DNA of 64,000 nucleotides, taken from the NCBI RefSeq assembly GCF_000429485.1, contig NZ_KE386907.1:124001-188000 (forward strand), read 5' to 3'. Every line of letters starts with the position of its first letter. The first letter of the stretch is position 1. This document shows, piece after piece, positions 26,882 through 36,242 of this stretch. This DNA comes from Aliagarivorans marinus DSM 23064 (lineage in GTDB: Bacteria; Pseudomonadota; Gammaproteobacteria; Enterobacterales; Celerinatantimonadaceae). Position numbers and translations under genes: made by a program. The notes beneath the pieces are model-generated. The model was not told where the DNA came from. It made no database searches and saw nothing but the letters and a program-made list of their open reading frames with translations.

Positions 26882-28804
26882 ATGTTTAAAGACAACCCTC
26901 TTCTCGCCCAGCTCAAAGAGCAGATCCGCGAGACCATCCCCACCATTGAAGGTACGGTCAAAGCCACAGAGAAAGGCTACGGCTTCCTACAGATTGACAG
27001 TAAAACCAGTTACTTTATCGCGCCGCCCGACATGCGCAAGCTGATGCATGGCGACAAGATCAGCGCCGCACTCAGAGAGAACAATGGTAAGCAATCTGCC
27101 GAACCAGAAAAGCTGGTAGAAGGTGCGGTTAGCCGTTTTATTGCTCAAGTCGAGTTCAAGGATAAACGCACTAAACTGCGTGTTGATCACCCGCTGATCA
27201 ATCAGTTGATCTCGGCCCGGGCCAAGAAAAACGCCGAATTCTCAATTAAAGAGCATGATTGGGTGGTGGCAGAGTTACGTCAACATGCCTTGGAAAAGGG
27301 TCACTTTAACGCTGAGATCACCGATTTTATCGCCCACAGCGACGACCCCTTCGCCCGGTGGAAAGCGACCACTGCGCAACACCAATTGGCGTGGAATGAA
27401 CCGGATGATCAATTCGAGTTCAGCGATCAATCTGAGCAAAGCCGCAGCGACCTAAGCGACAAAGTCTTCTTCACCATTGATGGCCAATCGACCCTGGATA
27501 TGGACGATGCCATCTGCGTAGAGAAAACCGAAAACGGTTGGAACCTGCTAGTCGCCATCGCCGATCCATCGGCCTATATCACCCCCGAGCACCCGCTGGA
27601 GCAAGAGGCGCAAACTCGCGCCTTTACCCTGTACTTGCCAGCCCGCACGGTACCGATGATGCCAAGTGCCCTGGCCAACGAGTTGTGCTCACTGAAACAG
27701 CAGCAGCAAAAGCTTGCGCTGGTTTGTCATATGTCGGTGAGTGACAGTGGTGAACTCGGCAATGACTATCGCTTCGAACTAGCAACCATCGAATCAAAGC
27801 ATCGCCTAAGCTACGACGAGGTTTCGAATTACCTTGAACAAGGAGAAGGCGAATTCACGCCAGCGCTCAGCGAGGCACTTAAGCAGCTCAATACCCTGTC
27901 AGAGCAGCGCTATAGCTGGCGCGCTGAAAACACCACCGTGTTTGGCGATCAGGCAGACTACGAGTTCGACCTCGACCAACAAGGCAAGGTTATCGATATC
28001 CACCGCAAGCCACGCCGCGCCGCCAATCGTATGGTTGAAGAGTCAATGGTAGCCGCCAACGTTATTGCTGGTCGCTTCCTGGCGCGCCAACTTGGCTTTG
28101 GGGTGTTCTCGGCCCACGCCGGCTTCAAGCAGGACAAACTCGATCAAGTGGTTGAAGCCTTGAACCACTTTGAATACAGCTACAGCAAAGAGCAGCTCTC
28201 AACCTTAGAAGGCTTTTGCCAACTGCGCCGCGAGATTGCCGCCCGTGGCCCAGCCAAGCTCGATGGCCTACTTAAACGTTTTTACACCTTCAGCGAGTAT
28301 GCCGATCTGCCACTGCCCCACTTCGGCTTGGGCGAAGAGCTCTACGCCACCTGGACCTCGCCGATCCGCAAATACAGCGACTTGCTCAACCACCGCTTAA
28401 TCAAAGCGGTGTTAGCCGAGCAGCAACCAGACAAACCTTTGAATGACAGTCTGACCGCACACCTTGGTGAGGCGCGCAAAAAGCACAAGTTTGCCGAGCG
28501 CGATATGGCAGACTACCTCTACTGCCAGTACTTTAACGAGCAAGATCGCGAGCAAACGCTGGAAGCCGTTATCACTTCGGTGACCCGCGGTGGTCTGAAG
28601 GTACGTTTGGTTGAATCTGGCGCATCTGCGTTTATCGCCAAACAGGCGCTTTGCAAGAAAGAGGACAAGCCAGAGTTTAACTCTGAGCTAGGCTTCTTCG
28701 CCAACGGTGAGGTGCGTTACGAGCTGCAGCAAAGCCTGCAAGTTAAGGTGACTAGCGTCAACGTACAAAACAAGGCCATTGCCGTAAAGCCGGTGACTGA
28801 CTAA
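26882..28804 (+). CDS. rnb: Exoribonuclease II
   Basis: Processive 3'-to-5' exoribonuclease that degrades single-stranded RNA. The 640-residue protein starts MFKDNPLLAQLKEQI, matching the E. coli N-terminus, which decides for the ATG at 26882 over a TTG four codons upstream. Two cold-shock domains (about 15-170) precede the RNB domain; the magnesium-binding aspartates are Asp200, Asp206, Asp208 and Asp209 in DGQSTLDMDDA. An S1 domain closes the protein (about 560-640). Confidence 0.95.
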   Translation: MFKDNPLLAQLKEQIRETIPTIEGTVKATEKGYGFLQIDSKTSYFIAPPDMRKLMHGDKISAALRENNGKQSAEPEKLVEGAVSRFIAQVEFKDKRTKLRVDHPLINQLISARAKKNAEFSIKEHDWVVAELRQHALEKGHFNAEITDFIAHSDDPFARWKATTAQHQLAWNEPDDQFEFSDQSEQSRSDLSDKVFFTIDGQSTLDMDDAICVEKTENGWNLLVAIADPSAYITPEHPLEQEAQTRAFTLYLPARTVPMMPSALANELCSLKQQQQKLALVCHMSVSDSGELGNDYRFELATIESKHRLSYDEVSNYLEQGEGEFTPALSEALKQLNTLSEQRYSWRAENTTVFGDQADYEFDLDQQGKVIDIHRKPRRAANRMVEESMVAANVIAGRFLARQLGFGVFSAHAGFKQDKLDQVVEALNHFEYSYSKEQLSTLEGFCQLRREIAARGPAKLDGLLKRFYTFSEYADLPLPHFGLGEELYATWTSPIRKYSDLLNHRLIKAVLAEQQPDKPLNDSLTAHLGEARKKHKFAERDMADYLYCQYFNEQDREQTLEAVITSVTRGGLKVRLVESGASAFIAKQALCKKEDKPEFNSELGFFANGEVRYELQQSLQVKVTSVNVQNKAIAVKPVTD

Positions 28805-28826
28805 TCATCATTGCAGACACAGTTAG

Positions 28827-28852
28827 AAGGCCTCCAAAAGGAGGCCTTTTTG
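28827..28852 (+). terminator. Rho-independent terminator of rnb
   Basis: AAGGCCTCC-aaaa-GGAGGCCTT followed by TTT, 22 bp after the stop. Confidence 0.9.
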
Positions 28853-28932
28853 TATCGAGTACTCTCCCCACAATAGCGGTTATACATTCATCCCTGTTTG
28901 CCAGCGGCGAGCCCGGCTATTACTGCAGAACC

Positions 28933-28959
28933 AAAAAAGCCACCTCAAGAGGTGGCTTT
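28933..28959 (-). terminator. Rho-independent terminator of the GPH symporter gene
   Basis: AAAGCCACCTC-aa-GAGGTGGCTTT with six T residues on the minus strand, beginning 21 bp after the stop. Confidence 0.88.
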
Positions 28960-28980
28960 GGTTAGATAACCCGTTAGTGA

Positions 28981-30330
28981 TTAAGCAGCAACTGGCTCAG
29001 CGTTGAGCTTGCTTGCAATTGACTTAAGCGCTTGGGTATCTAGCTTGTAGAAGCTCATGATTCCGCCTAGCAGTACGTAACATACGCCTGGAATAACGGT
29101 GAACAGCATGGTGATCCAACGAAGCGCTTCAGGTGTTTGCGTCTCTGCGCCGCCCACGTAGCCAGAGCCGGCTAGAATCCAACCAACCAGCGCACCGCCG
29201 ATAGCGATACCCGCTTTAATAGCAAACAGTGCAGTAGAGAACACCATACCTTCCAGTGAACGGCCACTGCGGCTTCGCTCGTAATCTACTACATCACTCA
29301 TCATGCTCCACAACAGCGGAGTTGACATCATCTGCACCAGACACAAGGTGATGTGCAGGGTGAATACCAGCGTCAGGTTAGCCGGATTAACCAAGTACAG
29401 CACCGCTGACAGTAGACCAGACACTACGATGATTACTTTGTAAGCTTGTACCTTGTCAAAGCGTGCCAGCAGCGGCGCTGATACCAACGCACCGATAATG
29501 TTTGCTGCCATACCAGCAACCATGAAGGCAGTAGCCAAGTCTGCGCGACCCAGCACAGAGTTCACGTAGTACATGGTCGATGCACCCTTGAGTACCACAC
29601 CCACCAACAAAACCAGGTTCAATACGAACAAGACGCGCCACTGGCTGTTAGCAAGCAGTAGTTTAAGGTCTTTAGCGACAGAGCCTTTCGCTTGTTGGGT
29701 CGGAGCAACACGCTCTTTAGTATTTGCAAAGCTAATGAAGAACAAAGCGATGGCGATAACCCCCATCACGCTCATTGCGCCAAAGTAGCCAACTTGCTCG
29801 TTGCCGCCACCGATAAGCTTAACCAGAGGAAGTGCTACCAAGGCGACAATCAGACCTGCCGCAGTACCCAGCGCAAATCGGAAGCTTTGCAGTGAGGTTC
29901 GCTCTTGTGGATCGCTGCTCAGCGCGTTAGCCATGGCGCAGTATGGAACGTTAATCGCGGTGTACATGATAGTCAGAAAGATGTAAAACGCATAAGCGTA
30001 AACAATCTTACCTGTTTGCCCCATATCTGGAGTGTAAAAGGTCACCATACATGCCAGACCAAAAGGTACTGCAAACCACGCTAAGTAAGGCCGGAAACGC
30101 CCCCAGCGGGTCTCAGTTCGGTCAACCAATGATCCCATTAGCGGGTCAGTGATCGCATCAACAAAGCGCACCAATAAGAACATGGTACCCATGTGGGCCG
30201 GCGAGAGGCCATACACATCGGTGTAGTAGTACGCAAGAAACAACATTACGGTCTGCCACACAAAGTTGCAGCCCATATCGCCAAGTCCATAGGCGATTTT
30301 TTCCCGAATAGTCAGGGGACGGATAGACAT
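28981..30330 (-). CDS. GPH-family sugar/cation symporter
   Basis: Inner-membrane transporter of 449 residues with twelve predicted helices, in the glycoside-pentoside-hexuronide (MelB-like) branch of MFS. Signatures are KIAYGLGDMGCNFVW at the N-terminus, DAITDPLMGSLVDRTETRWGR in loop 2-3, and MSDVVDYERSRSGRSLEGM in loop 10-11. The substrate is unknown; no glycosidase is adjacent. A LacI-type operator-like site lies about 165 bp upstream and resembles the one in front of glgP, so an alpha-glucoside or maltose-type substrate is possible but unproven. Confidence 0.88.
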   Translation of the reverse strand: MSIRPLTIREKIAYGLGDMGCNFVWQTVMLFLAYYYTDVYGLSPAHMGTMFLLVRFVDAITDPLMGSLVDRTETRWGRFRPYLAWFAVPFGLACMVTFYTPDMGQTGKIVYAYAFYIFLTIMYTAINVPYCAMANALSSDPQERTSLQSFRFALGTAAGLIVALVALPLVKLIGGGNEQVGYFGAMSVMGVIAIALFFISFANTKERVAPTQQAKGSVAKDLKLLLANSQWRVLFVLNLVLLVGVVLKGASTMYYVNSVLGRADLATAFMVAGMAANIIGALVSAPLLARFDKVQAYKVIIVVSGLLSAVLYLVNPANLTLVFTLHITLCLVQMMSTPLLWSMMSDVVDYERSRSGRSLEGMVFSTALFAIKAGIAIGGALVGWILAGSGYVGGAETQTPEALRWITMLFTVIPGVCYVLLGGIMSFYKLDTQALKSIASKLNAEPVAA

Positions 30331-30712
30331 TACTTAACTCCAAAAAGGCTATGCCACGAATTCACGAGTGACATTTTCCACACATGCCATGAAACAAAAA
30401 ATTGTCATATGAAAATGATGGATTATGTTATTTGTTTTCTGTGATCGTGTCGAAACTACCGGAACGATAGCGTTTTAGTGAGGTAAATAACAGTGTAAGC
30501 GCTTTCTATGTTGTTTAGTTACATTATCGCTGTAAGCCAATATTTACGTAGGTTGAACTTTGCTCTAACTAACTGAAACTATGTTAACTAGATCTCATTT
30601 TAAGCACGTGAAGATTGTCACATTAGCATGCAACATGAACGTGTTTTTAGCAGTATTTTACCATTTTTAGTAGCGCCATGATGTTTAGTCACTATAAGGT
30701 TTGATGAGGTTT
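30331..30712. promoter_or_regulatory. Control region of the GPH symporter (no gene)
   Basis: An AT-rich 382 bp stretch between the symporter and the tamB stop codon with no credible ORF. It contains the LacI-like site at 30494-30507, a weaker related core (ATAGCGTTTTAG, around 30471), and a perfect TGTGA half of a CRP-type site at 30440-30444 with a poor second half. The distal part, 30520-30710, shows nothing I can name. Confidence 0.5.
30494..30507. promoter_or_regulatory. LacI-family operator-like site upstream of the GPH symporter
   Basis: TGTAAGCGCTTTCT matches TGNAANCGNTTNCA at all defined positions but the last, with a perfect AAGCGCTT core. Confidence 0.5.
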
Positions 30713-33700
30713 TTAGTTGTCTCGCTCGCGCACACTGAACTCGTAATAGAGATCAATTGCGCTGTTTAGCCCAGAGAATGCCTCAAGGAAAAGCTTTGGT
30801 AGTACTTCATAGCGAACCGTTAGCTCATTGACCGGGTTGAACACGCCCATACCGTAGCGTACTTGCACGCCCGGTAAGATATAGGCACTGACCTCTACCT
30901 GGGTATCGCTGCCTGTGCTATTGGCACTCACTGAAAGATCGTTCAAACCAAGACTGCTACCCAAGTTACCCACGGTTCCGCTGGCACGAGCAACACCCAG
31001 AGAAATAAGCATGGAAGTAAGCGCATTTTGATCCTGCTCACTGTCTTCGAGCCCCCTGCCCCTCAGTAAATAAGACAATTGCTCGTTCTGCGACATGGTC
31101 GGTTCTGAAAACAAGGTGACTTGCGGCGCATCAGCCAGCCCCACAACCCTTACCCCCACAGTCACCCCATCGGCGATGTTATCGGGGTTGCGAATGGCTT
31201 CGATGTCTAAATAGGGCTGCTCCATAGAACCGGAGAACAGCAGCCAACCTTTGGTGAGCACCAAGTTTTGCCCGTAGGCGCGGAAGCTGCCATCGATGAG
31301 TTCGATACGCCCGTTGGTAAGCATACTCTCGCCCGGTCGCTGGTCGATCTGCAGTTGCCCGCTAAGCTGAGTATCTAAGCCGAGCGCCTTAAGGCTGAGG
31401 TTTTCCGATACGATAAGCCGAATGCTCACCGCCAATGCACGGCTGACGAAGGGCTCTTTCTGCTCTTCGATAACGATCACGTCTGGTGACAACTGAACCG
31501 CTGTCTCAGGTAGCTGCTTCACTTCGATGCTACCCTCGTTGACCACCAGATCGCCGGACAAGGAGATCAGATCCTTATCTAGACTTAGCTCCAGATCCGG
31601 CGAAATTACCGCGCGCGCGTAGGGCTCGACCACTATCGGCAGGCGGTTCGCATCGAACTGCACGCGCCCTTGCAGCGCGTCCCGCCAGTCAAACTGGCCG
31701 CTCCATTTGGCCGCTTGGCCAGAGCTAATAAACTGACCCGCCACAGTTGCGCGATTGCCGTTGAAACGCAGGGCGGTTTGCAACTGTGCAATCTCAAACG
31801 GTAATAGGTGACTGGATACTTCTCCTTTATCTAGCGCCAGCTCACCGTAAACCAGTGGTTGCTGGCGTGTCCCGGCTAAGGTCAGCTGCGCTTCAACGGC
31901 GCCTTGCAGGCTTGTGAGGTCGGGGAACAGTCCGGACAAAGACGCTAGCTCTAATCCGCTCCAACGGAGCGAGCCAGCCATCTCCTCGCTGGGTAAGCCC
32001 GGCAAGGTCAGCTCACTTCGTAACACACCAATTTGCTCACTATCGAGCGCGATATCGCTGAACAGTTGGCCATCAAGGTAGTTGCCCGTTGCATTGAAGC
32101 GCTCCACCGTAAAACGCTGCTCACCAAGCGTTACATCATTAGTGCTTAATACCGCCTGATTAACGCTGAACTGGTAATCGGCTTGTTCCAGTTGATAACC
32201 CGACAAGCTGGCATTCACCGCGATCTCTGCTGCGGCTTCAAGACGTAGGTTCTCCGGCAACAGGCGATTTAACAGCGATAAGTTCAAACCGCTGCCGGTT
32301 AACGACGCTCGCCCATCTCCCAGCTCACTCAAGCTAAGCTCGGCACATACGCTATCGTTGCTGCGAGTCACGCATAGCTCAGACAGAGCAAACTGCCCTT
32401 CCAGCCACTCAAGCGCTGCGGGCTGGGCGATGCGCCAGCGCCCAAAATCACTATCAAGCGACAGCTGCTGCACCTTGCCTTGCCACTCGTTAATAGAGCC
32501 AGCCCCCTGCAACCCAAGCTTTAGGTTCAGCTCTTCATCGTTTAGCTGAAAGTCAATCTGCTGCATCCCGTCGCGCGAACGATAATCAATGCTGCTGTCG
32601 TTGAGCGCGAGCCCAGCTACTTGCACATCACTGACCGCCAGCGACAGGGTACCGGCATATTCGTCATTTATGGTTATGGCACCACTACTGCCTAATGTGC
32701 CCAATGACAACGCGGAGTGAACGATTTCGGAGCCGGTTACACGCCACTCGATCTGCGGCTCACCGCTCGGCGAGGAATCTAACTGGGCATCAACGCTTAC
32801 GCTTCCCTTGCCTACATCGGGCAACACGGACAAATCGTTGAGCACAGCACCTAGCGATGCAGCCAAGCCATTGTGGTTGTTCGCTGCAAACTCAAGCCTG
32901 TTGTCACCCAGCTCTATCATGGATGTCGTTTCAAACTGATCGGCTTGCCCCTGTGCGGCGGCAGTTAAACGTAAGGCCGTCGCTAGCCACTCACCGTTAA
33001 TCTCAGCGCGCTCAATCTGCCACTGGTCGCCGTTGACCGCAGCGCTTATCTCGCCATCGAACAGCGGCAGCTCAGGTAGCCCCTCAAGGGTTAGCCACTC
33101 ACTAAGTTTGAGCTGGCTGAACTGCGCGCGCGCCTCGGCATGAAACGGGCCAGCCCAATCAACTGCGCTGGTAATCTGTATCTCTTGTTCAGGCTTATCC
33201 AGAGGATTGATGCTTAGCTCAAGGCTATCGATAGCAGCGATGTCGCCAAGCGCATTAAACGTCAGCTCACTGACAGAGGTGTGTTCTATTGCGGCCTCAC
33301 CTTGCAGTTGATAACGGCTAAGGTCGCCCTTAGCCATTACCTTAGAATCGCGGGCGAGCAGTTGCTCTTCAACAAGCGTGTAAGGGCTTTGTAAATCCAC
33401 AGTCAAGTCAAAAGGTAAGTCCTGAGCGCTCCACCCCAACTGCCCTTGCATAGTTAGCTCTGCCAGTCCGCGAGTGTGGAGAACAATCCGGCTATCATGC
33501 GATGGGCCAGACTGGCTAAGCTCAAACGCCAACGGTTCGCCGAGCACGCCGCTCTCCCCACTTGCCTTAAGAGTTGACGCCCAGCCATCCGCGAAGTCGA
33601 TCTCGCCACTCGCCTGCAAGGAGCCCCAAGGGGTGATCCCAGACAGTGAGGCCACGCTCAACTCAGTGTCAAAACAACTTGCCCCATCTACACGCACTTG

Positions 33701-34417
33701 GCTGAACATTAGATTGTCATTGGCAAGCCGTACTTCTCCGCTTGCCGCATCCAAGTGCTCAAGAGTAATCAGATACTGAAGCGCGATATCAGGCAGGTTT
33801 ATCTGCGGGTAGCGAAAGCTGGCCAAGCCATTGGAAGATGACGCGTCAGCTTGCTCATCTCCCGCCATATTGGATAGGTCCACCAACCAGCTATCTATTG
33901 AGAATCGCTGCACTGTGAGGTCTTGCTGATACCAGCTGGCTGAAGTCTGCAGATCGCGCCAGTGGATAGTTAAGTCGTTTACATCTACCCGGCCATCTTC
34001 TACCTGCAAGTGCTTGAGAATCAGCGCGTAAGCGGGCGTCCACCACCCGGAGGACTCTGTTTCTTGAGCTGGTTCGTCGTCGCTAGACTCAAAGCCGTCA
34101 GTATCCACCCTCACATGCACCTTGCTCGCTTCCAGCTTATCGACACAGGCGGAAAATCGGGGTAGACATCGCCAGCCAATGGATAGCGCAGCATCTTCTA
34201 CATGCACTTCCAAACCAGGCTGTACCCACGAGACCTGCGCCAGCTGTAGCTCACTCACCACATTGCCGGAACTCAGCTCAATAGTAAGCTGCGGCAGCAG
34301 GTCATCAGCCAAGTTGAGGATCTTACGGCTACCAAACTCGCTACCCAGAATCATCAACAGCAGCGCGCATAACAGCACCAATGTGCCTAACACTAAGGCT
34401 CCAATACGGCCCATCAT
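30713..34417 (-). CDS. tamB: TamB, inner-membrane translocation and assembly subunit
   Basis: AsmA-like protein of 1,234 residues that spans the periplasm as a beta-taco and works with TamA in outer-membrane assembly and phospholipid transport. It has one N-terminal membrane anchor (about 5-25), a long repetitive beta-rich middle, and a conserved C-terminal DUF490 region (about 880-1234) with GSFRAYGQNLVLTKGWLLFSG and YLLRGRGLEDSEQDQNAL. It overlaps tamA: the tamA TGA lies inside the ATGATG start of tamB, a sign of translational coupling. The second ATG (34414) is an equally good start. Confidence 0.93.
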   Translation of the reverse strand: MMGRIGALVLGTLVLLCALLLMILGSEFGSRKILNLADDLLPQLTIELSSGNVVSELQLAQVSWVQPGLEVHVEDAALSIGWRCLPRFSACVDKLEASKVHVRVDTDGFESSDDEPAQETESSGWWTPAYALILKHLQVEDGRVDVNDLTIHWRDLQTSASWYQQDLTVQRFSIDSWLVDLSNMAGDEQADASSSNGLASFRYPQINLPDIALQYLITLEHLDAASGEVRLANDNLMFSQVRVDGASCFDTELSVASLSGITPWGSLQASGEIDFADGWASTLKASGESGVLGEPLAFELSQSGPSHDSRIVLHTRGLAELTMQGQLGWSAQDLPFDLTVDLQSPYTLVEEQLLARDSKVMAKGDLSRYQLQGEAAIEHTSVSELTFNALGDIAAIDSLELSINPLDKPEQEIQITSAVDWAGPFHAEARAQFSQLKLSEWLTLEGLPELPLFDGEISAAVNGDQWQIERAEINGEWLATALRLTAAAQGQADQFETTSMIELGDNRLEFAANNHNGLAASLGAVLNDLSVLPDVGKGSVSVDAQLDSSPSGEPQIEWRVTGSEIVHSALSLGTLGSSGAITINDEYAGTLSLAVSDVQVAGLALNDSSIDYRSRDGMQQIDFQLNDEELNLKLGLQGAGSINEWQGKVQQLSLDSDFGRWRIAQPAALEWLEGQFALSELCVTRSNDSVCAELSLSELGDGRASLTGSGLNLSLLNRLLPENLRLEAAAEIAVNASLSGYQLEQADYQFSVNQAVLSTNDVTLGEQRFTVERFNATGNYLDGQLFSDIALDSEQIGVLRSELTLPGLPSEEMAGSLRWSGLELASLSGLFPDLTSLQGAVEAQLTLAGTRQQPLVYGELALDKGEVSSHLLPFEIAQLQTALRFNGNRATVAGQFISSGQAAKWSGQFDWRDALQGRVQFDANRLPIVVEPYARAVISPDLELSLDKDLISLSGDLVVNEGSIEVKQLPETAVQLSPDVIVIEEQKEPFVSRALAVSIRLIVSENLSLKALGLDTQLSGQLQIDQRPGESMLTNGRIELIDGSFRAYGQNLVLTKGWLLFSGSMEQPYLDIEAIRNPDNIADGVTVGVRVVGLADAPQVTLFSEPTMSQNEQLSYLLRGRGLEDSEQDQNALTSMLISLGVARASGTVGNLGSSLGLNDLSVSANSTGSDTQVEVSAYILPGVQVRYGMGVFNPVNELTVRYEVLPKLFLEAFSGLNSAIDLYYEFSVRERDN

Positions 34418-36108
34418 ATATCAGGCCCCATCGAGAAGTGCAGTCGCCAAGGGTCATCATCGTTCTGTAAGCCTTTGGCAATATCTAAGCGCACCGGGCC
34501 GATAATCGTTACCCAACGAATACCAAAGCCAAGGCCAACCGAGGGCTCTTCACTAAAATCATTGGTGGCGATACCGGCATCGGCAAACAGGGCAACGCGC
34601 CAGCGGTCGAAGATCTGATAGTTGTATTCCAAACTCCCCACCACGGTAAACTTACCCCCGATTAGCTGCCCTTCATCGTTGGTAGGAGAAATGGTTTTGT
34701 AGTCATATCCGCGGATGCTTTGGTCACCACCGGCAAAGAAACGCATCGAGGCGGGTACATCGGTAATATCATCAACCCAGATGGCACCTGCATTTACCCG
34801 AGTAATCAGACGGTGCTTACGGTAGCTGCGCAACCACTTGGTTAGCCCGGTGACCCTTAACAGATCCACATCGGAACCCCATGCGGTGCTAGATAGTTCG
34901 GTGCTTAACTGCAGATTGTCACCCCAGTAAGGGTCAAGGCCACCACGCGAACGCAGCCGCGCTAAGTTGACGCCGGGTAGGATCAAGTTGCTGCGGTCAT
35001 TTTGGTCGGCCTGCTCGTAGTCTTCGAGCAGCCAGCGCAGAAACAGCGCAGTAGTCAGGTCGGGATTAACCCGCCATTGCCGCGTCGAGCTAAACACCAA
35101 CTTGTTACTGACCGTATCGTTGGTATCTTCGCGTTCCCAACCGCTTTGAAAGTCCAGGTAGTCGTCGATGGGATCGTTCATCGGTATCCGATAGAACAGC
35201 GAACCAGACTGGCGAACTTGCGAGCCTTCCGCTTCAAAGCCGATACTATGGCCGGCTGCATTCACCCACGGTCGATTCCACTTAAAGCGCAATCGTGGTC
35301 CCACATCAGTGGCTACGCCGCCACCAATTTCAAAGGTGTCGCGGGGTTTACGGCGCAATTCAACCAGCATATCGATATGCTGATCGCGCCGGGTTTCCAG
35401 ATCGGGTTGTACCGCAACAACCCGAAAATAATCGGTCTCTCCGAGTTTTTGGTTAAACTCACCAATTACCTCAGCGTCGTAGTATTGGCCGCGTTCGAAT
35501 CCGGCCAAGTCGACAAACAACTCCCCCGGCACCTGCGGATTGGTAAAGATAAGCTCGCCAAAGCGATAACGTAGACCAGAGTCGTAGATAAAGTCGATTT
35601 CAGCGGAGTTCTCAGCAATGCTGACGGTTACCCGGCTTTCCACTAAGTTGGCATCGAAGTAGCCATAGCGCACTGCAATGCGATTTAAATCGCTTTTTAG
35701 CGCTTCGAAATCGCCATGATTAAAACGACCACCTTGTTTAATGGAGGTGTTGGCAAACACCTGAAGGTAGACCGGATCGAGCAAAGCATCGCCACGGATC
35801 TCTAAGCGCAGCTCGCTAATGGTGAGCGGTGGGCCGATACCAACCTCAATCACTAAACGTGAGTCACCCTCCCAACGGGTATTAATGGTGCTTTGGTAGT
35901 AACCCAGTGCACGCAGCGCCGTGCGGGTTTGCTCGATACTCGCGCTTTCGATAAAGCGTTGACCAACCGAGTCAGAAAAGCTTTGGTTGTTCAGATAAAG
36001 ATTCACATTGTCTGCCGCGGCCCCATCTATCCCCACCAAGCGATACTCCAACGCGAGGGCCTGGCAGCTATATAGCAGGGTGATGAATAGTAGCGCGCGT
36101 AAACTCAA
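34414..36108 (-). CDS. tamA: TamA, outer-membrane Omp85-family protein
   Basis: Outer-membrane partner of TamB. The 564-residue protein has a signal peptide (about 1-19, ending ALA), three POTRA domains (about 20-255) and a 16-strand barrel. FFAGGDQSIRGYDYKT carries the Omp85 lid-lock/RGY motif and GLGFGIRWVTIIGPVRLDIAKGL the terminal strands. It starts at a TTG at 36108 with GAGG five bases upstream. It is the first gene of the tamA-tamB operon and diverges from the VTT-fusion gene. Confidence 0.93.
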   Translation of the reverse strand: MSLRALLFITLLYSCQALALEYRLVGIDGAAADNVNLYLNNQSFSDSVGQRFIESASIEQTRTALRALGYYQSTINTRWEGDSRLVIEVGIGPPLTISELRLEIRGDALLDPVYLQVFANTSIKQGGRFNHGDFEALKSDLNRIAVRYGYFDANLVESRVTVSIAENSAEIDFIYDSGLRYRFGELIFTNPQVPGELFVDLAGFERGQYYDAEVIGEFNQKLGETDYFRVVAVQPDLETRRDQHIDMLVELRRKPRDTFEIGGGVATDVGPRLRFKWNRPWVNAAGHSIGFEAEGSQVRQSGSLFYRIPMNDPIDDYLDFQSGWEREDTNDTVSNKLVFSSTRQWRVNPDLTTALFLRWLLEDYEQADQNDRSNLILPGVNLARLRSRGGLDPYWGDNLQLSTELSSTAWGSDVDLLRVTGLTKWLRSYRKHRLITRVNAGAIWVDDITDVPASMRFFAGGDQSIRGYDYKTISPTNDEGQLIGGKFTVVGSLEYNYQIFDRWRVALFADAGIATNDFSEEPSVGLGFGIRWVTIIGPVRLDIAKGLQNDDDPWRLHFSMGPDI

Positions 36109-36242
36109 ACAAACCTCATAAAACGTGGAACGGGTGCGCCCTCATTGTCGGCTTAACTTGATGATTTAACAAGATAGTTGAAAGCAATTCCTTGCTTATA
36201 TGGTCTATAGTCAAGTTAGTTGTTAAGAGGATTGCTAAGACC

